NCBI GenBank assembly: GCA_964019415.1
Contig: OZ025877.1
Location: forward strand, 7,925,141 to 7,989,140
Direction of reading: 5' to 3'
Length of the DNA stretch: 64,000 bases
Source of the DNA: Ianthella basta
Lineage: Eukaryota > Porifera > Demospongiae > Verongiida > Ianthellidae
The translations under genes and the position numbers were made by a program. The notes below the pieces were generated by a model, which did no database searches, was not told the DNA's origin, and was given only the letters and a program-made list of their open reading frames with translations. The stretch's first letter is position 1. The number at the start of each line of letters is the position of its first letter. Of the stretch, positions 29,094 to 41,337 are shown one piece after another.

Positions 29094-32000
29094 ACGTCAT
29101 GCTCAGTTGACAGTGGTCAAACCTTCCTCCCTCTCAGTGATGTTGAAGCATGTCTCAGCTGTGGGGCAATGGTGAGCGGGTGAGGGTCCAGTGTGGGGCA
29201 ATGGTGAGCGGGTGAGGGTCCAGTGTGGGGCAATGGTGAGCAGGTGAGGGTCCAGTGTGGGGCAATGGTGAGCGGGTGAGGGTCCAGTGTGGGGCAATGG
29301 TGAGCGGGTGAGGGTCCAGTGTGGGGCAATGGTGAGCGGGTGAGGGTCCAGTGTGGGGCAATGGTGAGCGGGTGAGGGTCCAGTGTGGGGCAATGGTGAG
29401 CGGGTGAGGGTCCAGTGTGGGGCAATGGTGAGCGGGTGAGGGTCCAGTGTGGGGTAACAGTAAGCTAGTATGGGTCCAGTGTGGGGCAATGGTGAGTGGG
29501 TGAGGGTCCAGTGTGGGGCAATGGTGAGTGGGTGAGGGTCCAGTGTGGGGCAATGGTGGGCGGGTGAGGGTCCAGTGTGGGGTAACAGTAAGCTGGTATG
29601 GGTCCAGTGTGGGGTAACAGTAAGCTAGTATGGGTCCAGTGTGGGGTAACAGTAAGCTAGTATGGGTCCAGTGTGGGGTAACAGTAAGCTAATATGGGTC
29701 CAGTGTGGGGTAACAGTAAGCTGGTATGGGTCCAGTGTGGGGTAACAGTAAGCTGGTATGGGTCCAGTGTGGGGTAACAGTAAGCTGGTATGGGTCCAGT
29801 GTGGGGTAACAGTAAGCTAATATGGGTCCAGTGTGGGGTAACAGTAAGCTAATATGGGTCCAGTGTGGGGTAACAGTAAGCTAATATGGGTCCAGTGTGG
29901 GGTAACAGTAAGCTAATATGGGTCCAGTGTGGGGTAACAGTAAACTAATATGGGTCTAGTGTGGGGTAACAGTGAGCTAGTATGGGTCCAGTGTGGGGCA
30001 ATGGTGGTATAGCATTTATACTGGTGTTCCAAAGCTGTTTATTCTGCCTCATGACACACCCAGACCCTGATCTGCCCGCACAAGCAGTTTGCTTCTGATG
30101 TAGTTGTGCAAATTCCTCCCAACACCACCCACATCAAACTCTCACGCCCGGAGCTGCTGTCTTCGCCAGTACTCGATGGAGACAAGGAGGAGTGAGTGTG
30201 CAGAAGTGTAGCACATGCAGCCAAATACCTTCCCTCCTCTTACCCTCCCCTCCTCTTACCCTCCCCTCCTCTCTCCTCCCCTCTCCTTCCTCCCCTCTCC
30301 TCCCTCCCCTCTCCTCCCCTCTCCTCCCTTCCCTTTCTTCCCTCCCCTCTCCTCCCCCTCCCCTCCCCTCCCCTCCCCTCCCCTCCCCTCCCCTTCCCTC
30401 TCTTCCCCTCCGCTCTTCTCCCCTCCCCTCCCCTCTCCTGCCCTTCCCTCTCCTCCCTCCCCTCTCCTCCCTCCCCTCTCCTCCCTCCCCTCTCCTCCCT
30501 CCCCTCTCCTCCCTCCCCTTTCCTCCCTTCCCTTTCTTCCCTCCCCTCTCCTCCCCCTCCCCTCCCCTCCCCTCCCCTCCCCTTCTCTCTCTTCCCCTCT
30601 GCTCTTCTCCCCTTTCCTCCCTCCCCTCCCCTCCCCTCCCCTCTCTTCCCCTCCGCTCTTCTCCCCTCCCCTCCCCTCCCTTCTCCTGCCCTCCCCTCTC
30701 CTGCCCTCCCTTCTCCTCTCCTGTCAGAGCACAATCCCAGCCACTGTCAACTCCGAGTGCCAGACCACCAGACATTGACCACTTGTATCCAGATTTTACT
30801 GTGGTCTGGAAGCTGTTTCGTCAGAGGTGCACTCACACAAGAGATCAGCCACGGACACTGCCTATGGTGTGCTGCTGGCTGGTTGTGACGTGTTGTGAGG
30901 GTGGGGTGGGTGGGGTGGGAGGGGTGGGAGGGGTGGGGAGAGACTTGGGGTGTGTGGAGGAGGGGAGGGGCGGATGGGGTGGATGGGGTGGGTGGGGAGA
31001 GACTTGGTGTGGGTGGAGGAGGGGATCCGGAGGGGTGGGTGTTAGGACATGGAAGGTGTACTGTTGAACACAATGGTACCTTACAAAGTCTAACTGAGCT
31101 CAAATCAATCAATCAATGCTCAGTGGACATCAGCATCCCCAGTAGTGGGGGTCGTCCATTACAAGTAGACATAAGAGGTTCAATAGAAAATATTATGATG
31201 TACTTGTAAAATTCAATATGACTGGACGTTGTGCAACCACAGAGTCTTTATTGTTCACATCCTAATGTCTCAGAAGGGGTCTCTCCTTCTCTTCCTGGGG
31301 CGTCCTCTCGGTCTCTTTTCAATTCCTTCCCCTGTCATCACCTTCTCCACCACACTTCCCCTCCTGCTCTCCACCTGCTTATTCCAGCATTCTCTCCTCC
31401 TTTCCACCTTCTTCAATACCGGTTCTAATCCTAGCCTTTCCCTCACCGTCTCATTCCTGACATGGTCCAACCTAGACACCTGCAATCTTCCTCAGCACTC
31501 TCATCTCCGCTGCCTGCAGCCTGGACTTTTCCCTCTCCCTTAGAACCAACGACTCACACCCATATGTCAGTGTTGGGACTGCCACTGCTTTGAACACTGC
31601 TACGTTTGTTCTCTGCTGATTTCTCTTCTCTAATACACCTTCTTTATTGCCCCCACTGCTTGCAATTCCAATTCCCCTTTCCACCTCACTCCATTAGCCT
31701 AACTGGCTTGTTTCTTTATTTTTGTGAAATTCGGGATATTTGCAAACCTCATGATTATATCCATTCTGTAAGTTATAATATTATTCATGAACAGGGGGCA
31801 TTCATTAAGTAATCCGTATTGCCCTTGCAGATGCTTTTCACAATTATTTGTCTCACACAATTAGGGCTACTGTACACCTTAATGAAGGAAGATGTACAGT
31901 ATGTGGTTAACAAGGATCCCCTCAGTGTCTCCCTGTCTCTCTCCCTTCTACACAGGATCACGTCCTTTCAGTAGTTGAGCAGTTTTACGGGTCTCTACTT

Positions 32001-32109
32001 GTGCAAGACAAGAAGCTGTGCTCTGACGAGTTGCTCAGTGAAGGCACTGACCACACCTTTATGGTGGGTGGAGTATGTTGAGCGTGGGGTGGGGGAGTGT
32101 GGGTTGGGG

Positions 32110-32201
<92 letters not shown>

Positions 32202-32233
32202 TGCGTGTGCGTGTGTGTGTGTGGATGTGTGTG

Positions 32234-32264
<31 letters not shown>

Positions 32265-32275
32265 ATGTGTGTGCG

Positions 32276-32306
<31 letters not shown>

Positions 32307-34668
32307 ATGTGTGTGCGTGTGTGTGTGTGTGTGTGTGGATGTGCAAGTGTGTTTGTGGGTGGCCATGGGTGTGAGTGTGGGAGTGTACCTACGTAGTGGT
32401 GACAGTGTGTTTGAGTGACGTTATCACAACACATGTAGGACTCCTTCATTACATTTATGACCAATCGCTATGGCAACGTGTGGGATGCAGTGGAGTGTGT
32501 GACTTATGACTTCCTGACAGCCGTGGAGAAGTACTGCAGTGAACACAGGGTGAGAGGGTGTGGTGGATGCCCAGCAAGACCCAGTAGAAACACACTGGTT
32601 AATCTTCTTCTTCTTCTCTTCCCCCTCACACAGCACATCCTCTTGTTTGCCCTCCTTCTGGCCCAACAGCTCCCCAGTGCCACCTTCCGCTACACCCTCA
32701 TACTCACAGACGTGATCTACTCGTTGCCTTGGAGGAGTGCTAGGGACTTTGAGCTAATGGCCAAAGTCCTTTACCCCTTCCTTGAGGTGAGCTGGGTGCT
32801 GTTGGAGAACTCTATATGTGATACCAGCTACTGTTGTGAGACTTTATCACCAATCACAGTGGTGGGTGTGGTCACATCACAGTGGTGGGTGTGGTCACAT
32901 CACAGTGGTGGGTGTGGTTGCATCACAGAGATGGGTGTGGTCACATCACAGTGGTGGGTGTGTGATTGCATCACAGAGATGGGTGTGGTCACATCACAGT
33001 GGTGGGTGTGTTGTTCCATCACAGCAGTGGGTGTGGTTACATCACAGAGATGGGTGTGGTCACATCACAGTGGTGGGTGTGGTAGTCAGTAGTGGGCGTG
33101 AGCAGAGAATGGATTGCATAGATACACCTGATCATGGGCATGTCTCCTTCCCCTCCCCTCCCCACCCTCTCCCTCTCGCTCTCCTTACCCCCTGCTCCCA
33201 TCCCCTCTCCTCTCCTCCCCTCCCCTCCCCTCCCCGCCCTCTCCCTCTCACTCTCCTTACCCTCTGATCCCACCCCCTCTCCTCTCCTCCCCTCCCCTCC
33301 CCTCCCCGCCCTCTCCCTCTCACTCTCCTTACCCTCTGATCCCACCCCCTCTCCTCTCCTCCCCTCCCCTCCCCTCCCCTCCCCTCCCCTCCCCTCCCCG
33401 CCCTCTCCCTCTCACTCTCCTTACCCCCTGCTCCCACCCCCTCTCCTCTCCTCCCCTCCCCTCCCCTCCCCGCCCTCTCCCTCTCACTCTCCTTACCCTC
33501 TGATCCCACCCCCTCTCCTCTCCTCCCCTCCCCTCCCCTCCCCTCCCCTCCCCTCCCCGCCCTCTCCCTCTCACTCTCCTTACCCCCTGCTCCCACCCCC
33601 TCCCCTCCCCTCCCCTCCCCTCCCCGCCCTCTCCCTCTCACTCTCCTTACCCTCTGATCCCACCCCTCTCCTCTCCTCCCCTCCCCTCCCCTCCCTGCCC
33701 TCTCCCTCTCACTCTCCTTACCCTCTGATCCCAACCCCTCTCCTCTCCTCCCCTCCCCTCCCCTCCCCTCCCCTCCCCTCCCCTCCCCGCCCTCTCCCTC
33801 TCACTCTCCTTACCCCCTGCTCCCACCCCCTCTCCTCTCCTCCCCTCCCCTCCCCTCCCCGCCCTCTCCCTCTCACTCTCCTTACCCTCTGATCCCACCC
33901 CCTCTCCTCTCCTCCCCTCCCCTCCCCTCCCCTCCCCTCCCCTCCCCGCCCTCTCCCTCTCACTCTCCTTACCCCCTGCTCCCACCCCCTCCCCTCCCCT
34001 CCCCTCCCCTCCCCGCCCTCTCCCTCTCACTCTCCTTACCCTCTGATCCCACCCCCTCTCCTCTACTCTCCTCTCCTCCCCCTCCCCCTCCCCTCCCTTC
34101 CCCTCCCCTCCCCCTCCCTTCCCATCCCTGCTGGTGCAGGAGGAGAGTGTAGAGGATGGTGTGATAGAGTTAAGCTCCTTTAGTGGCAATGCCCTCTCTG
34201 CGCAGTGTGCGCTTGACTACTTCATGTTACTGTTACTGAAGGACCAGGAGCCACGAGTCAACAAGGTGGGTGGGGCGGGAGGGCAGGGCATCACTAGCTG
34301 AGGGCAGTAACACAGGACTTGGTTATCCAACAGTCTCTGATGCTCCACCCTCGCTCATTATTCCTCACACATCACTGCACAAACCCTCCTCACATGCTCA
34401 CACACACCACCCCACCCCTCACACTACTGCCCCACCCCCACATCACCCCCCCCACCCCCTTAGATGCACACTCGCCTAATGAGCCACCAGATGCGTGTTC
34501 CTGAGTCCATGTCAGAGACAGAGTACCTCATGGCACTTGACCAGCTGGCACCGACAGCTCCTGACAAGCTGAGGCACCACCTCTTCAATCAGGCCATCAC
34601 CATAGCAACAAGAGAAGGAGCAATGGAGGAAGCAAGGGGCCTCCTCGTGCCAGTCACAGATTTGGCAT
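29094..34668 (+). CDS. Unrecognised multi-exon gene
   Basis: A gene supported by exon structure, not by a family I recognise. Exons with good borders and open frame: 29094-29171, 30064-30191, 30728-30826, 31956-32063, 32439-32549, 32634-32786, 34140-34265, 34464-about 34668. The first three join in phase; the junction 30826 to 31956 does not, so an exon is missing or unseen there. The others are all phase 0. The first two exons place CLSCGAM next to TLICPHKQF, a possible small zinc knuckle. The later part is helical and hydrophobic (HILLFALLLAQQLPSATFRY, ALDYFMLLLLKDQEPRV) without a clear membrane helix. The true 5' and 3' ends are not found. Exons are far apart because introns have filled with repeats. 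Confidence 0.6.
29160..30010. repeat. 32-bp minisatellite that copies an exon end and splice donor
   Basis: About 26 tandem units of 32 bases. Two variants alternate: one contains GGGGCAATGGTGAGCGGGTG, the other GGGGTAACAGTAAGCTAGTA; both end GGGTCCAGTGT. The first unit begins in exon 29094-29171, so the last bases of that exon and its GTGAGC donor are repeated down the array. The second variant also carries a GTAAGC donor. The whole array lies in one intron. Confidence 0.93.
30225..30722. repeat. CCCCTCTCC-type pyrimidine array
   Basis: About 500 bases of CCTCCCCTCTCC-like pyrimidine repeats filling one intron of the unrecognised gene. It includes an internal duplication (30290-30400 against 30500-30600). 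The long Pro/Ser/Leu or Gly/Glu/Arg frames here are artefacts. Confidence 0.93.
30893..31035. repeat. GGGGTGG-type array
   Basis: G-rich imperfect repeats (GGGTGGGGTGGGAGGGG) with two copies of GAGAGACTTGG; likely G-quadruplex forming on the plus strand. Confidence 0.75.
31270..31690 (-). mobile_element. LINE reverse-transcriptase C-terminal remnant
   Basis: Two overlapping minus-strand frames (31684-31472 and 31485-31270) read VPTLTYGCESLVLREREKSR, LQAAEMRVLRKIAGVSRLDHV, RNETVRERLGLEPVL and RGRPRKRRRDPF. This is the conserved end of the reverse transcriptase of non-LTR retrotransposons (TYGSE-type motif, MRxLRxIxG, RPRGRPRKR). It is frameshifted and truncated, so inactive. It lies in an intron of the unrecognised gene in opposite orientation. 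Confidence 0.8.
32108..32340. repeat. (GT)n and GTGCGTGC tract
   Basis: About 90 bases of GT, then GT mixed with GTGCGTGCGTGC units, one of which is duplicated. Confidence 0.93.
32858..33088. repeat. ATCACAGTGGTGGGTGTGGT minisatellite
   Basis: About ten imperfect copies of a unit near 22 bases (CACATCACAGTGGTGGGTGT) within an intron of the unrecognised gene. Confidence 0.88.
33140..34130. repeat. CT-rich satellite with higher-order unit
   Basis: About 1 kb of pyrimidine repeats. The basic step is CCCCT, organised into longer units marked by CTCTCCTTACCCTCTGATCC or CTCTCCTTACCCCCTGCTCC. Units are added as blocks, showing recent amplification. It fills one intron. Confidence 0.93.
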
Positions 34669-36704
34669 GTATCCACACACACACGTGTACACACACACAC
34701 ACTTAAATGCACAAAGACACATGAACACATGCACACACACGCATACAGAGACACACACACACACACATACCAACACACACAGAGACACACACCCACGTAC
34801 CAACATACACACACACACATACCTACACAGACACACACACATACTGACACAGACACACACACACACACACACACATACTGACACAGACACACGTGCACAC
34901 ACGGAGACACATTGCCAGCTGCTAGCATTGGACACATCTGCTACAGGTAAAGTGACTGGTTCACATCCCAAACACTGAAGCACCCACGTCATTCTTGAGC
35001 AAGGTGTCTCCTTACAGTCATTCTTACACAATGTGGTTCACAATGACAAATTGATTGCTAATTGTTATAGAGAAATCAATTGTATAGACAATTAGCTAGG
35101 GCAGTTAAGGAACAGTCATAGTCAAAGATAAATTAGGTAGCATTGAGAAGACCCATTAAATCATGATGAGTCCCTTTGGTAGCTCCATTAACACTGTTGT
35201 GTATCCTTGCAGAGGGACTCTACACTAGACATTGTAGCGATTATTTCTTCAATTTCAGCCAGGTGCTTCACAATAGAACGGTGAGCACTCGGAATGAAGG
35301 CCACAACAGGTGATTGAAACAGCAGTCGTTATTTGGTATAAAGAAACTGGCACTAACAGAACAATAATTGCATTACTGTTGTGATGTTGACAGCTACCAA
35401 CTCAGCACGTGTCCCACACCTCACATTCATAGTCACCATCGTGTAAGGTAGCAGGGCGTGAAAGTTGTTTGGCATGTTGAAATTGACAGTAGGCTGCTTC
35501 TTCTACTGGTGTTGAGCACACCAGTGAACACTTCTTAATCTGCAATGTTCGCCTGTTCTGGACTTCGGCGGGTATTACGACACTCAGCAGAGAATGGATG
35601 ATTTTGTTGGCTGTGAAATGTGCTGTTCTTAATGTTATGTTAAGTTAGTAGCTGTCTCAAACAAGCAGGTTCAATAGACACGACACACTCAGTGACTCAG
35701 CCTTTGCAAAATGGTCATCAGGGAGTGTTGATTGTTTCCCAATGACCTCTGACCTATGATCTCACTAGGCGCCATAATAATATTATGCATAATATTATGC
35801 GTACCCTAAACTGCTGGAGTGTTACTGCCACCAAGTGCCACTATGAGCTCAAAGTGCAGGGGTGTGCTGAGAGACCATTGATGATCAAGGCACCTATGCA
35901 AACACTGAAGTAATCCAATAGGTGTCCCTTGCATAATATTTCTTCAAGTCATTTTATTATGCATTGAGTTGTGGTTGCTTGGAGACCTAGTTCGTAATGT
36001 ACTCCTTTAACTCTATGTTGTTGTTGGCAGAGTTCTGAGTGGTGTCACCTTGATGGCCACCTCCTGTCACATGCGAAAGTCTTGTCCAGTCGTCTGATAA
36101 GCTGTCCACCTGCCTTCCCACCTCTCTGGCCTCTCCAGCCCCCACTCCTAAAATGGCATAAGGTGGGTCAGTCCGGTAATTGGTGGTGTCTAGCCACCCA
36201 GCCAGACATTGTACCCTGGGTTTGTATTAGATTACTCCTCTTAGTGACATGGCAGTGTGCCTCATGTTGACCTGCACGGTAAGCAGTTTTGTATGTGTGT
36301 GCGTTAGGGGGAGGGGGAAGGGGGAGGGGGAAGGGGGAGGGGGGAGGGGGGAGGGGGGAGGGGGAGGTGAGGAGGGGGAAGAGGGGAGGGGGGAGAGGGT
36401 AGAAACCAGCAGACATATCTCAAGGAGTTGGTCTAGGAGATCCCTGTTATCAGAAATTGAACTATGATTATGCCTGGAAGGAATGCGCAGTCCTTTATAC
36501 CTAAGTGCCACTGTGGGCTTCATGCCTTCCCAGCCACACGTCATCCACGTACCTTTAAACATACAACAGAAAATTCTTTGACCTCATACGTAATCTCTAT
36601 GTAATAATATTATGATTATCATGCAAACTTCCCTATGTTAATGTTACCCTGGTAGCATTTATACTGCAGTACAGACCTGTTACAATACTTAGTAGCACAC
36701 ACAC

Positions 36705-36736
<32 letters not shown>

Positions 36737-37075
36737 GCAGGCACGCACACACACACTAGGTGGCATAGTTCCAATGATGTATGCAGTTCTGTGTGGAAGT
36801 GACTGTCTTTCACTTTGTGTGTTCCCTGTGTTCTGTTGGCTGTAGTGCTATCATCACTTCACTGCACACACACATAACAGAGACAGCAGAGATGACGTAA
36901 GGTCCTCTACACATCTATATATTCTCAGTTCCCTATCATCAGTGAAATTTCAAGCTTAATTCAGTTACTGATAAATGGATTTTTTCAATCGAAGTGCTCA
37001 ATCACTCTGCAAAATTACTAGTTAGCAGGAACTGAGTTGTATTGCTAGAACTGGTGGGGGCATTAGCCTGTGTGT

Positions 37076-37181
<106 letters not shown>

Positions 37182-37193
37182 AGTGTGTGTGTG

Positions 37194-37231
<38 letters not shown>

Positions 37232-39064
37232 ACATGACCACATCATGTGGCAGTCTACTAGACGTGGATTGCTTATTGTTAGACCAATCGATACATTTTC
37301 ACATTCGCTGTATGCACATTTGATGACCATTCAGATCAACATTTGCTCAACATTCAGATCACCTTTTGATAACCATTCATATCAACATTTGCTCAACATT
37401 CAGATCACCTTTTGATGACCATTCAGATCAACATTTGGTCACCATTCAGATCACCTTGCGCAATGATAAGGGAGTTAAAGTATTTTACCGTGTGTGGAGA
37501 TCAGTTACTCCCCACCGTGTGTGTCATTTCAATATTCTATGCACTCAATGCCTTAGGGGCTGTCTCATGCATACACAGTGACTTTGGATACGTCGCACTT
37601 AAAGCAGATGGTGAAAATATGGCATTAGCATCATGTTTCATCTTTCATCTGCGTGGTGGACTTTCCTGTCTGGAACCAGTGACCGAGGATATTACCTTCC
37701 CTTGTGCTGAACCAGACACCTCATATCAGGTGTGGTGTGCATTAGGAACACTAAACATCTCCATGTTAGGGTTTCCTGTGTGACAGGGCACACTGGTGCC
37801 ACAGGGGGCGCTGGCATGCTTGACGTTTCCTGCAGTGATGCTACGTAGTGTGTTGGGATGCATGGATCACAGCATGTGGATACCTCTGTCTGGCTTCTTC
37901 AAATTCGTTCTATGCCTGCAATGCAGTGTAGAAGTGTAATCTTTCCAGGAACTGCTCACTTCCAATTGCTGTTTGTGGTATGTAAGTGTTTTGTCCTATG
38001 CACCTTATGATTTGGCCAGGGTGAATAAGCATTTTTTAAGGTTTGCTGCTCTTGAATGCAATAATGAATGTTCCCAAGAAGTGCTGCCCCAAACGGGGAC
38101 GTCCAATACAATTGATATAAATGTACGTACTTCCTGTATGTACCCTGTATCAGTTGATGTGGCTGGGTCACAGTTCTTTTGGCGGCTGTTGAATGTAATA
38201 AAGCATCTTTCCAAGAAGCACTGTCGGGAGTGACACTACCCTCTGCAGCTGTGTAGACGCTTTCCTTATGATGTGTACATAGTTATGGGACTGTTGGATT
38301 CCTTGCTCTTGTGTGTAGGTAATGGAGGCTATGTTGGATTCTTGTGTGTAGGTTATGGAGGCTATGTTGGATTCTTGTGTGTAGGTAATGGAGGCTATGC
38401 ATGCTTGGCATGTGTCAGAGACTCAATAGACTTATAGCACTTTCGCTCAACCAACTTTTCCCATGGGACTTGCCTTTCTTGTGCAATGTTCCTGTAATAT
38501 TAATAAGCAATTCTCTTGGTCTTCATGTCCTCATTATCAGTAGTGATAGTGAGCAATCACGTAGCAGGTCGACAGATGGGATAATTGCAAAAACTTACGA
38601 CGTCTCGATCGCGAAGGTCTTCGTCAGGTCCTCAGTCAACTCCTCTTATACTGGAAAGTGGTAGCATCCCCCAGGCTGCACTACAGAGGGACTTCAAACC
38701 AGACAGGCTGCTGCCTGTGAAGTGCCTGACCACAGACGGCCCCCACAGGTGCACAAGTCACACTTCCCTCTATCATTTGACCACAGGGAGACCTAACAGG
38801 TCCTCTCACTGCTAGGTGCACAAACACACTTCCCTCCAAAACTGTCCACACAGAACCCTCACAAGTGCAGAGAGAGAGAGAGAGAGGTGCTTCCTTGTCT
38901 CTCACACCTGGTGTGTTGCCCTTGTATGCAGTGTGGCTAGACTGGCCTGTCATTAATCAGTCTTGCTCTACTTATCAACCAATTCACACTCATTTACGTA
39001 ACTCCTGAGGTGCTGTCTCTTAGTTAACATATTAAGGGGTGTGGCTGGCCTGTTGATCTGTGTG

Positions 39065-39106
<42 letters not shown>

Positions 39107-41238
39107 CCCCTCTATTCCTCTATACATACACACTGTAAACCTGGTCTCATGTGCTTTTATTGTTTGGTGTGTGATGTAGCACCTCCATCCCATTGTGCCA
39201 GTGTGTCCTTATGTTCCCTTCCCATGCACAGTGGAGACCTACGTCACCTTCACATTCACAACACTAGCATTCATTGTCACATGACCACTCTTAGCTTCTC
39301 GGCCCAGAGCGTGATGTACTAAACCACAGGTCGGCCTTGTGTGACTGCATTGGTAAATTGTGGCCACAATGCATCGTCATAATTGTACTTTCACATACCG
39401 TCACGTTCCTCTAATTGTTTATTTTTTAACAAAGGCACAATTGGTGTATACTCCACGGATGTCACGTTTCACTAATGACCACTGTGTGGAAAGGGCCCTT
39501 TGTGTGTTTCTGTGACCGTCTCCTCAAGAAGTGGGAATCTATACAAGGTTGCTGCCAATTTGTCTGGCCTTTCGTTTCAGTATTGTGCGCGCGCATGTGT
39601 GTGTGTGTGGACCTGATGGTATGAGGGTGTGTGTACACTGTGTGTGTGTGTGTGAGAAACAGACTGACTTATTACACAATGTATCCCCAAACATGCAGAC
39701 ACCGGGGAACTGACTCAATTATTACTTCGCTTCAGTGGTTCCCACTAAGAGAAACATGTCAGTTCCCTCAAGAAGGAAGCATGCTCCTCACACTGTCTGC
39801 GGGCACACACGTGCTGTGAGGGCAATTCACGGGGGCTTCTAATTCAAGCATGCATACTGATTCCACATCAAACCACTTTGCATCCAAGGCGCTCTGTGCA
39901 GATAACAAAGGCTTCTATGAACACTGTATTAGTGCAGCCCTTTCCCCTATGGGCATCAAAGCCATTGCTGCTTCTTTACTGTTAAGTGGGAGTGTCTGAT
40001 TGCCCTTACGTATTTGTGCCTCTATGCCAAGTGGTATGCATATCAATGCTCTGTATCTGATACCAAAGGCTTTGCACTTTTGTCTCTTTGTCATTAGCTT
40101 TGTGCTCTCTATCTCTCCTAACCAAAGCTCTGCACAGCTGCCTCCTTGTCCATGGGTAGAGTTACCTTTAATCCCTGCTCGGTGAAGGTGAGTGTCTTCT
40201 AGTGTCACTAACACCTGAATGTGGTCACAGAATTTGCATTCACTGTCATCATCCTATCCGGTGTTGTGTATAATGACAAAGTGACTTGAGTGTAGGCTGT
40301 GCCCTAATGCATAGCAGGTGACCATCACCATAGCAACAGTTACGTACCAACGCCATGGTAACTCAACACTGTACGTTGTTCAATACAGGCAAATAGATCA
40401 TGAGCAAAGATGTAGCAAAAATCAGTTCACAACTGATTGCCGAACATTTCAACCATGTAGGCCTTCATCAGCTGCATACAGAACGATCTGTGTGTGTCTG
40501 TGTAAAACAGTGGTGTGTGTGTGCTAAATGGAACTAGCTGCCTGAATATGTCATTCAGATGTCATCCTAGAAGGCCCCATTCAGCAGAACATTACCCACA
40601 TACCCTTCATTGGATACCTGACATCAGAGCACAAAGAGCTTGGATAAGCTTCCTGAGGTACTATAGTATTCATGTGGTTTGGACTCATACACATTAGGTC
40701 TATAGCATACACTGCACACTATGAGTTTTTGACGTCAGCAGACAATGGTCCTGTATAAACTTCCTGTGTACAAAAGTATGTGGTCTGTGAGGTCATACTT
40801 CAAAGACTCTGGCCATTCCACTACAGAAGCCACCGCACCACCACCACCGGGACCAGCCCACAGCACACAGTGGAAAACCCACAATTCCATATGCAATGTG
40901 TAATCCAATTGTAATACCATTCTTGGAACTGCGGTCGTGTGAATGAAGTGATTCTGCACACTGTAGGAAAGGCAGGCACTCTCTGTGGTAGAATTTGTAA
41001 GGTGAAGCGGTACGCCTTGCTAGACCCACACTTAGTGCCCACACACCAGACACAAGGTAGCAAGGCAGAATGGAAATAGCATGTATGTGCATTCCTTCCA
41101 CACTATTGACACACATTGGCATCAAGTCTCATGCACACGCACACACACTTCTTGAAGCACTGTCGATGTCACTATGCACACAAATGTAGGCAGCATTGTG
41201 CTGCCAAATCTGTTTTGTCTACCTTGACGGCTCACCAG

Positions 41239-41337
41239 ACATCACGGCATACCTGTCAGTGGACACGCCTGCTCTGCAGGAAAGACTACAGAAGGTGCTG
41301 GAGGAGTCTATCTCCTCTGGGAAGCTCCCACCTAGAG
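41239..41337 (+). CDS. Isolated exon candidate
   Basis: After CTCACCAG the sequence encodes ITAYLSVDTPALQERLQKVL and then EESISSGKLPPR, and ends at AGAG|GTGAGA, a good donor. Codon use and the helical look are coding-like, but no neighbouring exon or family is recognised. A possible short last exon after TTTCCAG at 44509 (encoding IKEGPSFGQRPHKDEE, then TAG at 44558) is in a phase that does not join to it directly. Confidence 0.35.

Noticed and set aside
29103..29553. CRISPR-like array of 32-base repeats
   Set aside because: Units are directly adjacent with no unique spacers and the context is a eukaryotic intron; it is a minisatellite.
30134..34189. Gly/Glu/Arg-rich and Pro/Ser/Leu-rich frames up to 290 codons
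   Set aside because: They follow CT-rich satellites, run in overlapping frames on both strands and have no non-repeat sequence.
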